Assembly (NCBI GenBank): GCA_017964485.1 | Contig: JAGCRW010000038.1 | Span: forward strand, 1 to 64,000 | Origin: Muribaculaceae bacterium | GTDB taxonomy: Bacteria; Bacteroidota; Bacteroidia; Bacteroidales; Muribaculaceae | Length of the DNA stretch: 64,000 nucleotides | Reading direction: 5' to 3' | Shown here: piece by piece, positions 1 to 8,943 of the stretch | Layout: the number at the start of each line of letters is the position of its first letter | Position numbering within the stretch: the first letter of the stretch is position 1 | Position numbers and translations under genes: made by a program | Notes under the pieces: generated by a model | Seen by the model: the letters and a program-made list of their open reading frames with translations, nothing else | Told to the model about the DNA's origin: nothing | The model's database searches: none

Positions 1-1
1 A

Positions 2-1048
<1,047 letters not shown>

Positions 1049-1170
1049 AGCAATGCATAATTCATAATGCACAATGCATAATCAAGCTGAGCGTCATAAT
1101 TTACATGCGCCAGCTTGCGACAAAGCTATTAAGTACAAGTAAAAATATAATGTAATAATATTTGTTGTAT

Positions 1171-1214
1171 AATCGCCGCACACCCGTGATGGGACTGCGG
1201 CGATTGGTTTTTTT
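1171..1214 (+). terminator. pckA terminator
   Basis: The 10-bp perfect stem AATCGCCGCA / TGCGGCGATT (1171-1180 with 1196-1205) is followed by seven T (1208-1214). It lies 120 bp after the pckA stop, a typical intrinsic terminator. Confidence 0.85.
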
Positions 1215-1219
1215 GTGCC

Positions 1220-1690
1220 GGGGGCTATTTGAACGCCGGCGATGCGGCGCAATACATTAACAGCGCCCACGATTGGTTTTCTTCTTAACTACTTTGTGTG
1301 CCAAGGGGCTATTTGAACGCCGGCGATGCGGCGCAATACACCAACAGCGCCCACGATTGGTTTTCTTCTCAACTACTCCACAATCCCAACCAACTCCCCA
1401 CTCTGCGCCCATGATCGGTTTTCTTCTCAACTACTTTGTGGGCAAGGGACTATTTTAACGCCGGCGGTGCGGCGCAATACACTAACAACGCCCGCGATTG
1501 GCTTACTTCTCAATTATTTTTTGCGAGAGAGTGTTTAGTCGCCTGGGGTCTACTTGAACGCCGGCGGTGCGGCGCAATACTTTAACAGCGCCCATGATTG
1601 GAATTCTTCTTAACTACTCCACTATCTCAACCAACTCCCCACTCAGCGCCCATGATCGGCTTTCTTCTCAACTATTTTGTGTGCAAGGGT
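1220..1690. repeat. Composite palindromic intergenic repeat, several units
   Basis: The unit carries GCCGGCGATGCGGC, which contains the inverted arms CGCCG and CGGCG, followed by a conserved tail including GCGCAATAC, CAGCGCCCACGATTGG and TTTTCTTCTCAACTACT. Copies of the palindromic core start near 1231, 1315, 1456 and 1556. Long-form copies (about 135 bp, with the extra CCAACTCCCCACTC segment) occupy about 1315-1450 and 1555-1690, and a further copy lies at 5142-5277. Short open frames inside the block are by-products of the repeat. Apart from the pckA terminator and the next promoter, the 1049-1831 gap holds only these repeats and a short TGCATAAT-type repeat at 1050-1082. Confidence 0.85.
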
Positions 1691-1737
1691 GAAAACTATA
1701 AAAAACAACTGATTATTCTGAATTATCTGAAAAGTGA

Positions 1738-1796
1738 CCGATTTGATAAAAAACGGCGCAAAAGGGGTAGAAACTAAAAACTTTTTCCTATCTTTG
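1738..1796 (+). promoter_or_regulatory. Promoter block of the TonB receptor gene
   Basis: TATCTTTG at 1789-1796 fits the Bacteroidota -7 element TAnnTTTG. The 59-bp stretch starting CCGATTTGATAAAAAA is nearly the same as the block at 4577-4636 in front of the SPOR-like gene. Both contain AACTAAAAACTTTTT directly before the -7 box. The dyad seen in the second copy is only partly kept here. Shared regulation of the two genes is inference. Confidence 0.75.
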
Positions 1797-1831
1797 CCGT
1801 TCATTGAAATATAACTTAAACTCAGGTTCTA

Positions 1832-4099
1832 ATGTCGAATTCGCGTTTGATGTCGTTCATATTGTTGCTGATGTGCATGCCTATTGCGGCAAGCGCAGCT
1901 ACTGCCGATGAGGACACTACCCAGCTCAAGGAGGTGGTGGTGGAGTCGCGCATCAGGGGCAACTACCTCAACAGCCGAGCGGTTGACAAACGCGAAATGA
2001 TTTCGGTCACAGGTTTGCGCAAGATGGCGTGCTGCACGCTTGCCGAGTCGTTTGAGAACTCTGCGAGCGTAAGCGTGGATTACAGCGACGCCGTGAGTGG
2101 CACGCGTCAAATCAAGATGCTGGGACTGGCGGGAGTATATACCCAGTTCCTCGATGAGAGCCGTCCTTTCATGCGTGGCCTGTCGTCGCCTTTTGCCCTC
2201 AACTACACCCCTGGCGACTGGCTCAAGTCGATACAGGTGTCGAAGGGTGTGGCGAGCGTGACCGCTGGCCATGAGGCGATTACAGGGCAAATCAACTTGG
2301 ACTACCGCAAGCCCACCGACGACGAGCGGCTGCACATCAACCTCTATCTCGATGATATGCTGCGCCCTGAAGTAAACCTCTCTACCGCTTTTCCGCTCAA
2401 CAAAGACAAGACACTATCGACGATAATCATGGCGCACGGCTCTATCGACACCGACTGGCGCGAGATGAGTGCCATGGACCGTAACAAAGACGGCTTTAGA
2501 GACATGCCCAGCACACGGCAGATTGATGTCGCCAACCGCTGGTTCTGGCTCTTGCCCAGTGGCGTGCAGCTGCGCTGGGGCGGCAAGTTCACAGCCGAGC
2601 GACGCATTGGCGGACATCTGCATTTCAATGGCGACTTCAGCGACTACGAGCCGGCTAAGCAGAGCTACTTTGACCATCACAAGACTCCTGCAGAGTGGAG
2701 CCAGATTGTCTATCCCTCACATTACGGGTCGAAGGTGACAAACCGCGACGCCAGCGCCTACATGAAGATTGGCGTGCCTCTGCCACACATCATTACCGAC
2801 AAAGATGGCGCAGAACAGCAAGACAATGTGGCGCTGATTGCCGACTTCTCGCACTTCGACACCAAGTCAACATTTGGATTCAATCAATACAATGCCCACG
2901 AGAACACCGTGTCGCTCAACTTGCGCTATGACCATCACTTTAATGCCGCCAACTCCCTCGCCGCAGGTGTGCAAGGACGCATGAGCTTCACAAGAGGCCA
3001 CCTCAATAATTTTGGGTACTTTTTCCTCAACAACGGCAGTAGTTTGCTGGGCTATGAGCATGAATGTGACGAGCGCCTCGATGAGCGGGAGATTGGCGCC
3101 TATGCCGAATGGACCGCCACTCCTCACAAGAACTTCACGATGATAGTGGGCCTACGAGGCGACTACAACGATCTTGCCAAGCAGTGGCTGGTGACACCCC
3201 GCGCGCACATCAAGTGGGACATCACCCCGCGCACAGCCTTGAGGGCGTCGGGAGGATTTGGATATCGCACACCACGGGCGCTGATTGAGAACCTGGGAAT
3301 GCTTGCCACGAGCTACACGATTCTCTCGGGATATTATGCGTTGCCACTGTCGGTAGTCTACAGCGACGCTGAAAACTGTGACAAGGCGATTGCCGACCGT
3401 GACTACAACCAGCTGGAAAAAGCGTGGACCGTGGGAGGGAGTCTCACGCAGACCTTCAAACTTGGACATGACGACAACGCCTCGCTGAGCGCCGACTTCT
3501 TCCACACCCGCTTCACGCGTTCGCTTATCGCCACGCAAGAACCTCTGTCGCAATCCATATTGCTTTATAGTTCCACGGGACTCAACTACACTAGCACTTG
3601 GCAACTCGACTTCACTTGGTCGCCCATTGAGCGCCTCGATGTGCTGGCGACGATGCGCTACACCCATAGCCGTATGGAAATCCCTGTTGCTGAGAGCAGG
3701 AACGGCAACTACTACTTGAGCGACAACACCCAAAAGGTGGAGCGCGCTCTTGCCAGCCGTTTCAAGGGACTGATAAACGTGTCATATGCTACACGCTTCC
3801 GCGTCTGGGTCTTTGACTTTACCGCTCAGGTCAACGGCCCCATGCGTGTGCCAGGTGGTGGATACAATACCGAAGGTTCCTACCATTCGCCCACCTACGT
3901 CCAACTCTTTGCCCAAGTGACTCACAAGATTGGGCGCACTGAGGTTTATGCCGGCTGCGAGAACATCACCGACTACCGCCAGAAGGACGCCATCATCGCG
4001 CCCGATGCGCCATTCTCGAGCGAGTTTAACTCCATGAACGTGTGGGGACCACTAATGGGCCGCAAGTTCTACGTGGGTATGCGCTGGAATTTATATTGA
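1832..4099 (+). CDS. TonB-dependent outer membrane receptor
   Basis: The 755-residue protein has a signal peptide (residues 1-22, ending AASA), a plausible TonB-box/plug start at LKEVVVESR, a plug domain to about residue 160 and a barrel ending in the aromatic C-terminus RWNLY expected for BAM-assembled proteins. There is no carboxypeptidase-like N-terminal extension and no SusD partner, so it resembles a siderophore or metal receptor more than a Sus glycan receptor. The next gene encodes a heavy-metal-associated protein, which suggests a metal or metallophore substrate; the true ligand cannot be read from sequence. Confidence 0.9.
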   Translation: MSNSRLMSFILLLMCMPIAASAATADEDTTQLKEVVVESRIRGNYLNSRAVDKREMISVTGLRKMACCTLAESFENSASVSVDYSDAVSGTRQIKMLGLAGVYTQFLDESRPFMRGLSSPFALNYTPGDWLKSIQVSKGVASVTAGHEAITGQINLDYRKPTDDERLHINLYLDDMLRPEVNLSTAFPLNKDKTLSTIIMAHGSIDTDWREMSAMDRNKDGFRDMPSTRQIDVANRWFWLLPSGVQLRWGGKFTAERRIGGHLHFNGDFSDYEPAKQSYFDHHKTPAEWSQIVYPSHYGSKVTNRDASAYMKIGVPLPHIITDKDGAEQQDNVALIADFSHFDTKSTFGFNQYNAHENTVSLNLRYDHHFNAANSLAAGVQGRMSFTRGHLNNFGYFFLNNGSSLLGYEHECDERLDEREIGAYAEWTATPHKNFTMIVGLRGDYNDLAKQWLVTPRAHIKWDITPRTALRASGGFGYRTPRALIENLGMLATSYTILSGYYALPLSVVYSDAENCDKAIADRDYNQLEKAWTVGGSLTQTFKLGHDDNASLSADFFHTRFTRSLIATQEPLSQSILLYSSTGLNYTSTWQLDFTWSPIERLDVLATMRYTHSRMEIPVAESRNGNYYLSDNTQKVERALASRFKGLINVSYATRFRVWVFDFTAQVNGPMRVPGGGYNTEGSYHSPTYVQLFAQVTHKIGRTEVYAGCENITDYRQKDAIIAPDAPFSSEFNSMNVWGPLMGRKFYVGMRWNLY

Positions 4100-4195
4100 A
4101 ATTTATTGGTTTTAAACCATTTCATATTTAATGTATCTCATTATTAGTTCCTTCTACAAAAGTTTGAGACTATAACTACAAATAACATAATCAAA

Positions 4196-4573
4196 ATGAA
4201 GAAATTTTTATTTATCGCCTTAATGGCAATTATGAGTGTTGGGTTTATGGGCGCCCGAGAGAAGAAGGCCGAAAATGTGAAAACTGTGGTCTTTGCCACC
4301 GACATCCATTGTGAGGGTTGCGCCAATAAAATCATGAACAACGTGCCGGCGCTGGGAAAAGGCGTGAAAGACGTGCAAGTAAATCTTGACGACAAAACGG
4401 TGACTGTAACCTTTGATGTTAACAAAAACAGCGAGGAGCGCATTGTCAAAGGCTTCAAATCGCTGAGTGTGGAGGCCGCGCCAATAGTTCCTGAGGCAAA
4501 GAGCGAATGTGACAGCCCTTGTTGCGGCGAAAACGACAGCATCACGGTAAAAGATTGCTGCAAGAAACCATAG
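4196..4573 (+). CDS. Secreted heavy-metal-associated (HMA) domain protein
   Basis: A 125-residue protein with an N-terminal signal peptide (about residues 1-20, then AREKK) and one HMA ferredoxin-like domain whose metal site is DIHCEGCANKI (CxxC). The C-terminus is Cys-rich (CDSPCCGEND and DCCKKP), suggesting a second thiol metal site. The family binds soft metals such as copper. It lies 97 bp after the TonB receptor on the same strand and may be co-transcribed with it. Role as a periplasmic metal binder or relay is inferred. Confidence 0.85.
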   Translation: MKKFLFIALMAIMSVGFMGAREKKAENVKTVVFATDIHCEGCANKIMNNVPALGKGVKDVQVNLDDKTVTVTFDVNKNSEERIVKGFKSLSVEAAPIVPEAKSECDSPCCGENDSITVKDCCKKP

Positions 4574-4576
4574 TAA

Positions 4577-4636
4577 CCGATTTGATAAAAAAACGACGCA
4601 AAAAAGTTAGTAACTAAAAACTTTTTACTAACTTTG
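4577..4636 (+). promoter_or_regulatory. Promoter with inverted repeat, copy of the 1738 block
   Basis: TAACTTTG at 4629-4636 is a good -7 box. The perfect 8-bp inverted arms GTTAGTAA (4606-4613) and TTACTAAC (4625-4632) overlap it, as an operator would. The same block, with a less perfect dyad, lies in front of the TonB receptor gene (1738-1796). Confidence 0.7.
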
Positions 4637-4695
4637 TGGCGCAAGGGTTGATTACTTTGCCGGAAATTATTATTAATCACAAAAATATTACCACA

Positions 4696-5124
4696 ATGAA
4701 GAGATTATCAAAACTTTTTGTGCCGCTCATGCTGTTGCTGGCAGTGGTGGCAATGGGAACAAGCAGTGCTCAAGCAAAAACTAAGCAAAAGACTCGCACC
4801 GTTTATTACATCGTGTGTGGCAGTTATTCTACGCTTGAACAAGCAAAGAAGCAGAGTGAGATGATGAGCGAGGTCCTTTTCTACCCCGTTTACAAGACCA
4901 CAGCAAAAGGCAAGACTGTGTATCGCCTGTGCTGCCAGTGCTACTACAACCTTGCCGACGCGCAGAAAGACCTTGACGGCTTCTTGAGCGGCTTCAGTGG
5001 CGGCGACTGGTGGATTTGGCCATCGAAGGGTTTGGCAAAGTGCGTATATCGCCCATATTCGCCCAAAGGCGACGGTGAGCGCATACCAGCTCTGACGCCT
5101 CTGACTGAGCCTATAACGGAATAG
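4696..5124 (+). CDS. Secreted SPOR-like domain protein
   Basis: I chose the ATG at 4696 because it gives a clean signal peptide (MKRLSKLFVPLMLLLAVVAM, cleaved after SAQA); the frame extends 20 codons further upstream across the promoter. The mature protein has one small domain starting TVYYIVCGSYSTLEQAKKQ, which resembles SPOR peptidoglycan-binding domains (YYIVxGSF and AQKxLxxF patterns). It contains several Cys. Its own promoter block duplicates that of the TonB receptor. Function is likely periplasmic and cell-envelope linked; the assignment is by pattern only. Confidence 0.7.
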   Translation: MKRLSKLFVPLMLLLAVVAMGTSSAQAKTKQKTRTVYYIVCGSYSTLEQAKKQSEMMSEVLFYPVYKTTAKGKTVYRLCCQCYYNLADAQKDLDGFLSGFSGGDWWIWPSKGLAKCVYRPYSPKGDGERIPALTPLTEPITE

Positions 5125-5141
5125 GCACAGGGAAAGGACTT

Positions 5142-5277
5142 GAACGCCGGCGGTGCGGCGCAATACACTAACAGCGCCCACGATTGGTTTTTTTCTCAAC
5201 TACTCCACAATCCCAATCAACTCCCCACTCATCGCCCACGATCGGCTTTCCTCTCAACTACTTTGTGTGCAAAGGAC
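5142..5277. repeat. Copy of the composite palindromic repeat
   Basis: This is a full long-form copy of the repeat found at 1315-1450 and 1555-1690, beginning GAACGCCGGCGGTGCGGCGC and running through CTCCCCACTC to the CTACTTTGTGTGCAAAGGAC tail. It lies between the SPOR-like gene and a convergent terminator. Confidence 0.85.
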
Positions 5278-5297
5278 TAAGTTTTTAAGGATAAAGT

Positions 5298-5330
5298 GAA
5301 CTCTCGGGCCCTCCCGAGAGTTCATTTTTA
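5298..5330. terminator. Bidirectional terminator between convergent genes
   Basis: A perfect 11-bp stem GAACTCTCGGG / CCCGAGAGTTC (5298-5308 with 5313-5323), loop CCCT, is followed by ATTTTTA. It separates the plus-strand SPOR gene from the minus-strand uridine kinase. A short TGCATTATG-type repeat follows at 5334-5357. Confidence 0.8.
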
Positions 5331-5362
5331 ATTGTGCATTATGCATTATGAATTGTGCTTGG

Positions 5363-7060
5363 TTAATCCCTAAAGCTGCTGCCGCCGAGGAACTCGCGGA
5401 TTAGGCTTGTGCCAGGGATAGGGATGGTGCTGGGCACAGGGGCGGGAGCATCGCTGATGGACTTGAAGTAATGCAGGAAGCGCAACAGTCGGCATGCCAC
5501 AGCATATTCTGGCACGTTGTTGGGCACTTGCCTGAGGATGTGCTCCGCCTGGTCCTTCATCACAGCCAGCTCAAAGAGCAGCGACGAGTTGAGCATGGCG
5601 TCGGCATTCTCCTGATAGGGGAATATCCATTTCTCCTCGCCGCGGCGCACGCTTGGCCAGCGTGCGATGCTGTCGCGTGCGCTAGCACCACGGTACTTGT
5701 AGTCGCGCACGATGCGACGCAGCAGTCGGTTGTCGCTTGTCGACACCCAGTTGTGGTCGTCGATGCTCAGCGTGGTGAGAGCGCTCACATACACGCGGTA
5801 TTTCATCTCCTCGGGGATGTCTTTGGTAAGCTCTGGATTCAGACCGTGGATGCCCTCCATGAGCAGAATGTTGTTGTCTTTGAGCTGCAAGGTGTTGCCG
5901 CGATATTCGCGCTCGCCAGTTTGGAAATTGTAGGTGGGCATTTTCACCTCCTCGCCATTGATAAGTGCCGTGAGGTCTTTGTTGAACTGCTCGAGGTCGA
6001 GGGCGTAGAGCGACTCGTAGTCATAGTCGCCATTCTCGTCGCGTGGGGTGCGGGAGCGATCCACAAAGTAGTTGTCGAGGGAGATGACTTTTGGCACTAT
6101 GTAGTTGGTGAGCAGTTGAATTGCCAGTCGCTTGCTCGACGTGGTCTTTCCGCTTGATGATGGTCCGGCGATAAGCACCACTCGGGCGCCGCCATCATGA
6201 TAGCGTTGGGTGATGTCGTCGGCAATGCGTGCAAACATTTTGTCGTGTAGCGCTTCGGCCACGTTGATGATTTCAGAGCCCCAGCCTTTCTCTATAGCCT
6301 TGTTAAGCGTGCCCACATCGTCGAGGCCCACGATATCGTTAAATTTCACATAATTGGTAAACGCCTTAAACATCTTTTCCATGGGATAGGACTTGCGGGG
6401 CTTGGTCTCGTCGTTAGGGTCAGGACCGAGCAGCAGCATGCCGTCTTTGTAGGGCTCGAGGTTGAAAGCTTTGAGATAGCCTGTGGATGGCGCCAGTGGC
6501 TCGTAGTAGCTGTCGATGATGTTGTCTAGTTTGTAATACACGCTGTAGAGTTCGTTGCTCGACTCAAGCAGGCGCACCTTGTCGTTAAGTCCCTGCTTGC
6601 GGAACATCTCCACCACGTCGGTGGTAAGGCGCTCGCGGCGCACGAATTTGATATCCTGGTCCACAATCTCCTGCATGCGGGCCTTGATGCGCTCTATGTT
6701 CTCGGGGGTGAGCAGCTCCTCGTTATGCTTGATTTTGCAGTAGAAACCTCCTGAGATGCTGTGCTCAATGCGCAGGCGCTTGCCAGGGAATAGGTCCTCG
6801 ATGGCCTTGTAGAGCACCATGCACAGCGAGTGGATATATACCCTGATGCCCTGAACCGAGCATGCCTCCAAATACTCCACCATCTTGGGGGTAAAGACGG
6901 GGAACCTAAGGTCTTCTATCTTATTGTTGACCATAGCGCAAATGGGCCTGAACGGTATGCGTTTCTCGATAGTCTCGTATATCTCTTGCAGGGTGTCGCC
7001 ACCGTCAACGTCGATGTACTCCTGTGTGTTTTTGCAATAAATCTTTAAATAGTTGTTCAT
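5363..7060 (-). CDS. Uridine kinase family protein with N-terminal TGS-like domain
   Basis: The start MNNYLKIYCKN at 7060 is preferred; the frame runs 32 codons further but into low-quality sequence. The protein has 565 residues. Residues 1-60 look like a TGS/ubiquitin-like fold, followed by a region resembling the second additional domain of threonyl-tRNA synthetase, then a P-loop kinase domain with GPSSSGKTTSSKR near residue 285 and a uridine kinase-like lid. This architecture is widespread in Bacteroidales and annotated as uridine kinase or nucleoside kinase. The substrate is not proven by the sequence. Confidence 0.85.
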   Translation of the reverse strand: MNNYLKIYCKNTQEYIDVDGGDTLQEIYETIEKRIPFRPICAMVNNKIEDLRFPVFTPKMVEYLEACSVQGIRVYIHSLCMVLYKAIEDLFPGKRLRIEHSISGGFYCKIKHNEELLTPENIERIKARMQEIVDQDIKFVRRERLTTDVVEMFRKQGLNDKVRLLESSNELYSVYYKLDNIIDSYYEPLAPSTGYLKAFNLEPYKDGMLLLGPDPNDETKPRKSYPMEKMFKAFTNYVKFNDIVGLDDVGTLNKAIEKGWGSEIINVAEALHDKMFARIADDITQRYHDGGARVVLIAGPSSSGKTTSSKRLAIQLLTNYIVPKVISLDNYFVDRSRTPRDENGDYDYESLYALDLEQFNKDLTALINGEEVKMPTYNFQTGEREYRGNTLQLKDNNILLMEGIHGLNPELTKDIPEEMKYRVYVSALTTLSIDDHNWVSTSDNRLLRRIVRDYKYRGASARDSIARWPSVRRGEEKWIFPYQENADAMLNSSLLFELAVMKDQAEHILRQVPNNVPEYAVACRLLRFLHYFKSISDAPAPVPSTIPIPGTSLIREFLGGSSFRD

Positions 7061-7103
7061 ATCTGTTTTGGTTTTTAGTTCATAGTAGTGACGTGCCATC
7101 GGT

Positions 7104-7370
7104 TCACATTGCCGCCAGCGTGTAGATTGCGGCATAGCTGAGCCACAGCACCACAAGCAGCACCCACATTACCTCGCGGCGCTCGTTGCGGCAATACCAG
7201 GCAAAACCCAGCGAAAGGATGGCATAGAACGGGAAAAGCATCATCAGCACACGCTTGGTGCCGCTGAACAAGAAAGCACTGTCGTGCAGCAGCGACACAG
7301 GCCACCACAACAGCGGCAGCGCCGACAGCACTATCAAGAGCTTTATCCAACGTTCAGAATTAATTTTCAT
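7104..7370 (-). CDS. Small membrane protein of unknown function
   Basis: An 88-residue protein with three hydrophobic stretches (about residues 9-28, 38-58 and 66-84) separated by short polar loops; RNERREVMW lies between the last two. I do not recognise the family. It lies 43 bp upstream of the uridine kinase on the same strand, so the two may share a transcript. It is the last host gene before attL. Confidence 0.6.
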   Translation of the reverse strand: MKINSERWIKLLIVLSALPLLWWPVSLLHDSAFLFSGTKRVLMMLFPFYAILSLGFAWYCRNERREVMWVLLVVLWLSYAAIYTLAAM

Positions 7371-7494
7371 AATATCAGTATTGAAGCCCCAAAATTAAAC
7401 ATAATTCAAGACATAGCAATCATTGCTGCATAAAAAATCACACTCGACAGCAAAAAATCATGGTCAAAACCTTGCGAGCGTGAGCATTTTATTA

Positions 7495-7532
7495 AAAAAG
7501 CGACAAAAGACCATAATCTCTTGCCGCTTTTT
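7495..7532 (-). terminator. Original downstream terminator of the tRNA-Pro gene
   Basis: Arms AAAAAGCGACAAAAGA (7495-7510) and TCTCTTGCCGCTTTTT (7517-7532) pair at 14 of 16 positions with a 6-nt loop. Read on the minus strand the hairpin ends in a T run. It lies 8 bp beyond attL, in the place where a transcript from the uninterrupted tRNA gene would end, so it is probably the native tRNA terminator, now cut off from the tRNA by the prophage. Confidence 0.65.
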
Positions 7533-7540
7533 ATCATCAA

Positions 7541-7558
7541 GTCGGGGTGAGAGGATTC
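7541..7558. other. attL attachment site
   Basis: GTCGGGGTGAGAGGA is identical to the 3' end of the tRNA-Pro gene at 49974-49988, then one mismatch (T for C) and TC. Host sequence lies to the left and phage sequence to the right. Confidence 0.88.
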
Positions 7559-7623
7559 ATGCGACGTGTTTAACCTGCATTTCTACATTATTATAAAATA
7601 GAAGATATGGGGTAAAATGACGG

Positions 7624-7989
7624 TCATTTGTCCCGTTTTTGTCCCGATTTCTCGAGGAGGATTTGTATAGTTCTCTCCTTTTCTGCAAGGAGTTCTCTTA
7701 GCGCTTGCGCCTCTCCTTGCGTGATGTTTACTTGTGCGTTTGCGTTGCCCAGAATGGACGACGCGTTTGCCCCACCTACGCTGATGGTGGTCTCGCCACC
7801 ATCAAAAAACAGTGCAGGCGACACTCCGATGATGACGCAGATGTTTTCTAGCATCTGGCAATCCATGGAATCTGATTTCAATAGTCTGGAGAAGTAAGTA
7901 GGCGTGATGCCTAATTTCTCAGCTACGTTTTTCTTGATAATGCCTTTATCGGCGATGATTCTGTCAAGTTCTGGACCAATTTTTTTCAT
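7624..7989 (-). CDS. XRE-family phage repressor (CI-like)
   Basis: The start MKKIGPELDRII at 7989 is preferred over a codon 18 bp upstream. Residues 1-62 form a helix-turn-helix of the XRE type (KKNVAEKLGITPTYFSRLLKS). The remainder is a linker plus a C-terminal heptad-like helix (EAQALRELLAEKERTIQILLEK) suited to oligomerisation; there is no LexA-type peptidase domain, so SOS autocleavage is unlikely. It is divergent from the early operon across a region with tandem operators (8086-8121), the classical place for a lysogeny repressor. Its last codons overlap a 19-bp repeat that also flanks attR. Confidence 0.85.
   Translation of the reverse strand: MKKIGPELDRIIADKGIIKKNVAEKLGITPTYFSRLLKSDSMDCQMLENICVIIGVSPALFFDGGETTISVGGANASSILGNANAQVNITQGEAQALRELLAEKERTIQILLEKSGQKRDK
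7628..7646. other. Candidate integrase arm site, right arm of attP
   Basis: TTGTCCCGTTTTTGTCCCG is identical to 49898-49916. In the circular phage the two copies would flank attP at about 60-70 bp on each side. The 6-mer GTCCCG occurs twice within the site. Confidence 0.5.
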
Positions 7990-8053
7990 ACGAAAGCAGT
8001 AAAACAAAAAGTTAAAGAATTATAAAACTAATAGGTTGATGTAGTACAAAGTG

Positions 8054-8121
8054 TTTGAGAATTGTAAAACTTTATTACCTTTGCGGTGCTAAATATAGCA
8101 CAAAAATACTAATTATAGCAC
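8054..8121 (+). promoter_or_regulatory. Early rightward promoter with tandem operators
   Basis: TTTG at 8054-8057 and TACCTTTG at 8076-8083 form a -33/-7 pair spaced 18 bp. Directly downstream are GTGCTAAATATAGCAC (8086-8101, 6-bp inverted arms) and a diverged copy ATACTAATTATAGCAC (8106-8121), exactly 20 bp apart. A protein bound there would cover the start of transcription. The same site recurs at 25412, 25432 and 26382. Confidence 0.75.
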
Positions 8122-8137
8122 AAAACGAAACAAAAAA

Positions 8138-8368
8138 ATGGACAAAATTCTCAAAGACTCTCTCGCACTCAAGGGCTATCTTTCTAATCTGTCGCGCGCT
8201 GAAAAGACGCTGACGATAGACAAGATTGCTGACGGTTGCATGGTGCCTCGTAGGACGGTACACAACTGGATCCAAGGTTTGTGCCGTATCCCTGCGCTCC
8301 ACCAGTGCAAAATTGAGGAAATTTTGGGAGAAAAACTATTTTCTTCCTTAGAAATTTGCGTTAACTGA
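8138..8368 (+). CDS. Small HTH DNA-binding protein (Cro-like position)
   Basis: A 76-residue protein that is the first gene of the rightward early operon. Residues 20-50 (AEKTLTIDKIADGCMVPRRTVHNWIQG) read as a helix-turn-helix. Its position opposite the repressor and downstream of the operators fits a Cro or early regulator, but the fold is not classical Cro. Confidence 0.65.
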   Translation: MDKILKDSLALKGYLSNLSRAEKTLTIDKIADGCMVPRRTVHNWIQGLCRIPALHQCKIEEILGEKLFSSLEICVN

Positions 8369-8385
8369 TTAAAAATAACACGTTT

Positions 8386-8943
8386 ATGTTACTAAATGTG
8401 ATAGAATTCTTTAACTACAATGACGAATTGTGGTATCGGAAAGGCGACGGAACATCCGGAAAGGTTGATGAATCTTCGACAGATATCATTGATTATATGA
8501 TAGAACTTATCGAAAAGTTCTATCCAAAGGCGTATGAGGCCTTAAACAAAGAGTACGAGCGTTGCAATTCCGATATGGCCGAATTTCGTTATCGTTTGGT
8601 TCTGCGATTCTGCAGGTGCAATTTTGGCAATATCGACAATGTTCACGATGTCGATGCCTTTGGACGTCTTCACCTCGAGTGCGTTCCTTGCCCGCTTCGT
8701 GGCGAGTGTCGCCATGAGGGTGTGATATGTAAGCCAGAGTTTGACCATAATTTGCGCAAGGCAGAGCTGCGTGTCATGGAGCTTTGGTACAAAGGTTTGA
8801 CGAAAGAGGAAATCGCAGAACATCTTTATCTTTCTGTACATACCGTTAATCAACACGTTCGCAATGCGCTCGCTCGCCTTGGAATGCATGAAAAGGCAGA
8901 GTTCTTTCGCTATGCCGAACGTAACAACCTATTTAAATTATGA
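8386..8943 (+). CDS. LuxR-type HTH regulator
   Basis: A 185-residue protein. The C-terminal part (about residues 124-180) is a LuxR/GerE helix-turn-helix (KAELRVMELWYKGLTKEEIAEH then SVHTVNQHVRNALARLG). The middle has CVPCPLRGECRHEGVIC, a possible zinc or iron-sulfur site. The N-terminal half is not recognised. The stop overlaps the start of the primase-helicase gene (ATGA). It is a candidate activator of later phage genes, for example of the GTCTTT promoter class; that link is inference. Confidence 0.7.
   Translation: MLLNVIEFFNYNDELWYRKGDGTSGKVDESSTDIIDYMIELIEKFYPKAYEALNKEYERCNSDMAEFRYRLVLRFCRCNFGNIDNVHDVDAFGRLHLECVPCPLRGECRHEGVICKPEFDHNLRKAELRVMELWYKGLTKEEIAEHLYLSVHTVNQHVRNALARLGMHEKAEFFRYAERNNLFKL

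Noticed and set aside
1273..1538. Short open frames inside the palindromic repeats
   Set aside because: They repeat with the repeat unit and lack start signals; the block is noncoding.
7624..8368. Divergent HTH gene pair considered as a toxin-antitoxin system
   Set aside because: Both products look like DNA-binding regulators, and the position next to attL with shared operators fits phage immunity.
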